From Candidatus Omnitrophota bacterium (GTDB lineage Bacteria; Omnitrophota; Gorgyraeia; Gygaellales; Profunditerraquicolaceae), in contig JAQUOO010000071.1 of assembly GCA_028717055.1 (NCBI GenBank), positions 1-5,786 on the forward strand: 5,786 nt of DNA, read 5' to 3'. The notes under the pieces were generated by a model, which saw only the letters and a program-made list of their open reading frames with translations, did no database searches and had not been told where the DNA came from. Each line of letters starts with the position of its first letter. Positions within the stretch are counted from its first letter, which is position 1. Of this stretch, positions 5,248 through 5,786 are shown in pieces. The translations under genes were made by a program, and so were the position numbers.

Positions 5248-5786
5248 CAATTTTCCCGTTTTTTTACGGGTAGAAAATTGGCCCCGAACCCAGAAGGATG
5301 CGGGGTTAATTTCATTATCAATTCCTTCACCTGTTTTCTTGTTTCCGCCAAACTGCCGTTATTATCTATAATAAAATCCGCTAAACGCGCTTTGGCGTTA
5401 TCGGGAATTTGAAATCTTATTCTCTTTGCGATATCCGCCCTGCTTAAAGACATTTTCCTCAACAGGCGCTTAATCCGGGTGTCTCTGGCTACTTTCACTA
5501 CAAGCAACCTGTCTACTATATTCCTCAAACCTGCCTCCAGCAATAAAGGCGCATCCAAAACAATCACTCCTTTCTTTTCGCTGTTAATCTTTGATTTTAT
5601 AATCCGAATCACTTCAGGATGGACTATACTATTCAATTTTCCTAAAAGCTTCTTGTCATCAAAAACAATTCTTGCCAGCTTCTGCCGGTCGATATTCTTA
5701 TCCGGAGCAATAATTTTAGCGCCGAACATAGAAATTGTTTTCTTATAAACCTTGTTTTTCCGGCTAAAACAACTATGCGCTATTTC
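5247..5786 (-). CDS. coaE: Dephospho-CoA kinase (CoaE), 5' end outside the window
   Basis: CoaE phosphorylates the 3'-hydroxyl of the ribose of dephospho-CoA with ATP, the last step of coenzyme A synthesis. The frame stays open to the right edge and the first visible residues, EIAHSCFSRK, match the end of the family's DADxIAH segment. The P-loop and roughly 35 N-terminal residues are therefore outside, and the ATG at 5727-5729 is internal. Visible family marks are IDRQKLARIVF, LNSIVHPEVI, VIVLDAPLLLEAGL, DRLLVVKV, the lid-region pattern KRIRFQIPDNAKARLADFIIDNNGSL, and a final helix ending near KELIMKL. About 19 further residues, TPHPSGFGANFLPVKKREN, have no counterpart I know in the family and are encoded by two hairpin-forming segments. 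The stop TGA overlaps the rho ribosome binding site, placing coaE and rho in one transcript. Confidence 0.96.
   Translation of the reverse strand, partial: EIAHSCFSRKNKVYKKTISMFGAKIIAPDKNIDRQKLARIVFDDKKLLGKLNSIVHPEVIRIIKSKINSEKKGVIVLDAPLLLEAGLRNIVDRLLVVKVARDTRIKRLLRKMSLSRADIAKRIRFQIPDNAKARLADFIIDNNGSLAETRKQVKELIMKLTPHPSGFGANFLPVKKREN
5248..5280 (-). promoter_or_regulatory. AT-rich hairpin at the end of coaE, flush with the rho ribosome binding site
   Basis: On the transcribed strand the arms CAATTTT-CTA-CCCGT and ACGGGAAAATTG pair over 12 bp with a 3-nt CTA bulge and a six-A loop. The 3' arm ends where AGGAGG of rho begins. It is not followed by a T-run, so it is not a normal intrinsic terminator. 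It could influence access to the rho start, or coupling, when coaE is not being translated. The structure is seen in the sequence; the role is inference. Confidence 0.5.
5282..5305 (-). other. GC-rich 24-nt hairpin within the coaE 3' end
   Basis: The transcribed strand runs CCCCGCATCC, then loop TTCT, then GGGTTCGGGG. It folds into ten positions with one C-U mismatch and one G-U pair. It lies inside the coaE frame, encoding the PHPSGFG part of the unusual tail, and precedes the AT-rich hairpin by two bases. It looks like a short mobile or structural palindrome rather than protein-constrained sequence. The trailing bases CCAATTTTC give only a weak T-tract, so terminator activity is doubtful. 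Confidence 0.55.

Noticed and set aside
5248..5305. Intrinsic terminator between coaE and rho
   Set aside because: Neither hairpin is followed by a proper T-run; the second is followed directly by the rho ribosome binding site, and both lie inside coaE.
5727..5729. ATG at 5727-5729 as the coaE start
   Set aside because: The frame continues upstream to the window edge with family-matching residues (EIAH...), so this methionine is internal.
5479..5748. Plus-strand 89-codon open frame with hydrophobic stretches opposite coaE
   Set aside because: It is the reverse of a conserved CoaE coding region; the hydrophobic look comes from reading Lys/Glu-rich codons backwards.

Overview
The window is a co-oriented housekeeping block from a bacterial chromosome, with every recognisable gene on the minus strand. 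In transcription order (high to low coordinate) it reads coaE (5' end outside the window), rho, rpmE, prfA, prmC, murA, and then the first 12 codons of a TrpG/PabA-type glutamine amidotransferase at the left edge. The order rho-rpmE-prfA-prmC(-murA) is a known conserved arrangement in several bacterial lineages, so the genes look vertically inherited. I see no transposase, integrase, phage gene, tRNA, rRNA or CRISPR array. The DNA is moderately AT-rich and the proteins are ordinary mesophile-like bacterial versions. MurA shows a peptidoglycan-making bacterium. The lineage cannot be fixed from this window; the AT-rich palindromic repeats between the genes remind me of those in uncultivated candidate-phylum genomes (Omnitrophota-like), but that is recollection only.

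Gene functions: CoaE does the last step of coenzyme A synthesis. Rho is the transcription terminator helicase. L31 (rpmE) is a zinc-type large-subunit protein. RF1 (prfA) terminates translation at UAA/UAG, and PrmC methylates the glutamine of its GGQ motif; prfA and prmC overlap as ATGAATGA, so enzyme and substrate are probably coupled in translation. MurA commits UDP-GlcNAc to peptidoglycan. The coaE stop codon overlaps the rho ribosome binding site.

The unusual content lies between the genes. Three copies of a 132-bp imperfect palindrome occupy the murA-trpG, rpmE-prfA and rho-rpmE gaps. All have the same orientation and all begin within about 15 nt of the upstream gene's stop codon. The middle copy supplies the rpmE stop codon itself and ends 8 nt from the prfA start, which has no Shine-Dalgarno sequence. 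The palindrome arms are made of degenerate 7-nt units, and a weaker 7-nt tract covers the prmC stop codon. The last ~20 codons of coaE encode two successive hairpins, the second flush against the rho ribosome binding site.

No gap without a gene exceeds 300 bp: 36-256 holds repeat copy A plus an AT-rich flank, 1520-1607 the heptad tract and murA ribosome binding site, 3445-3579 copy B, and 3784-3979 copy C.
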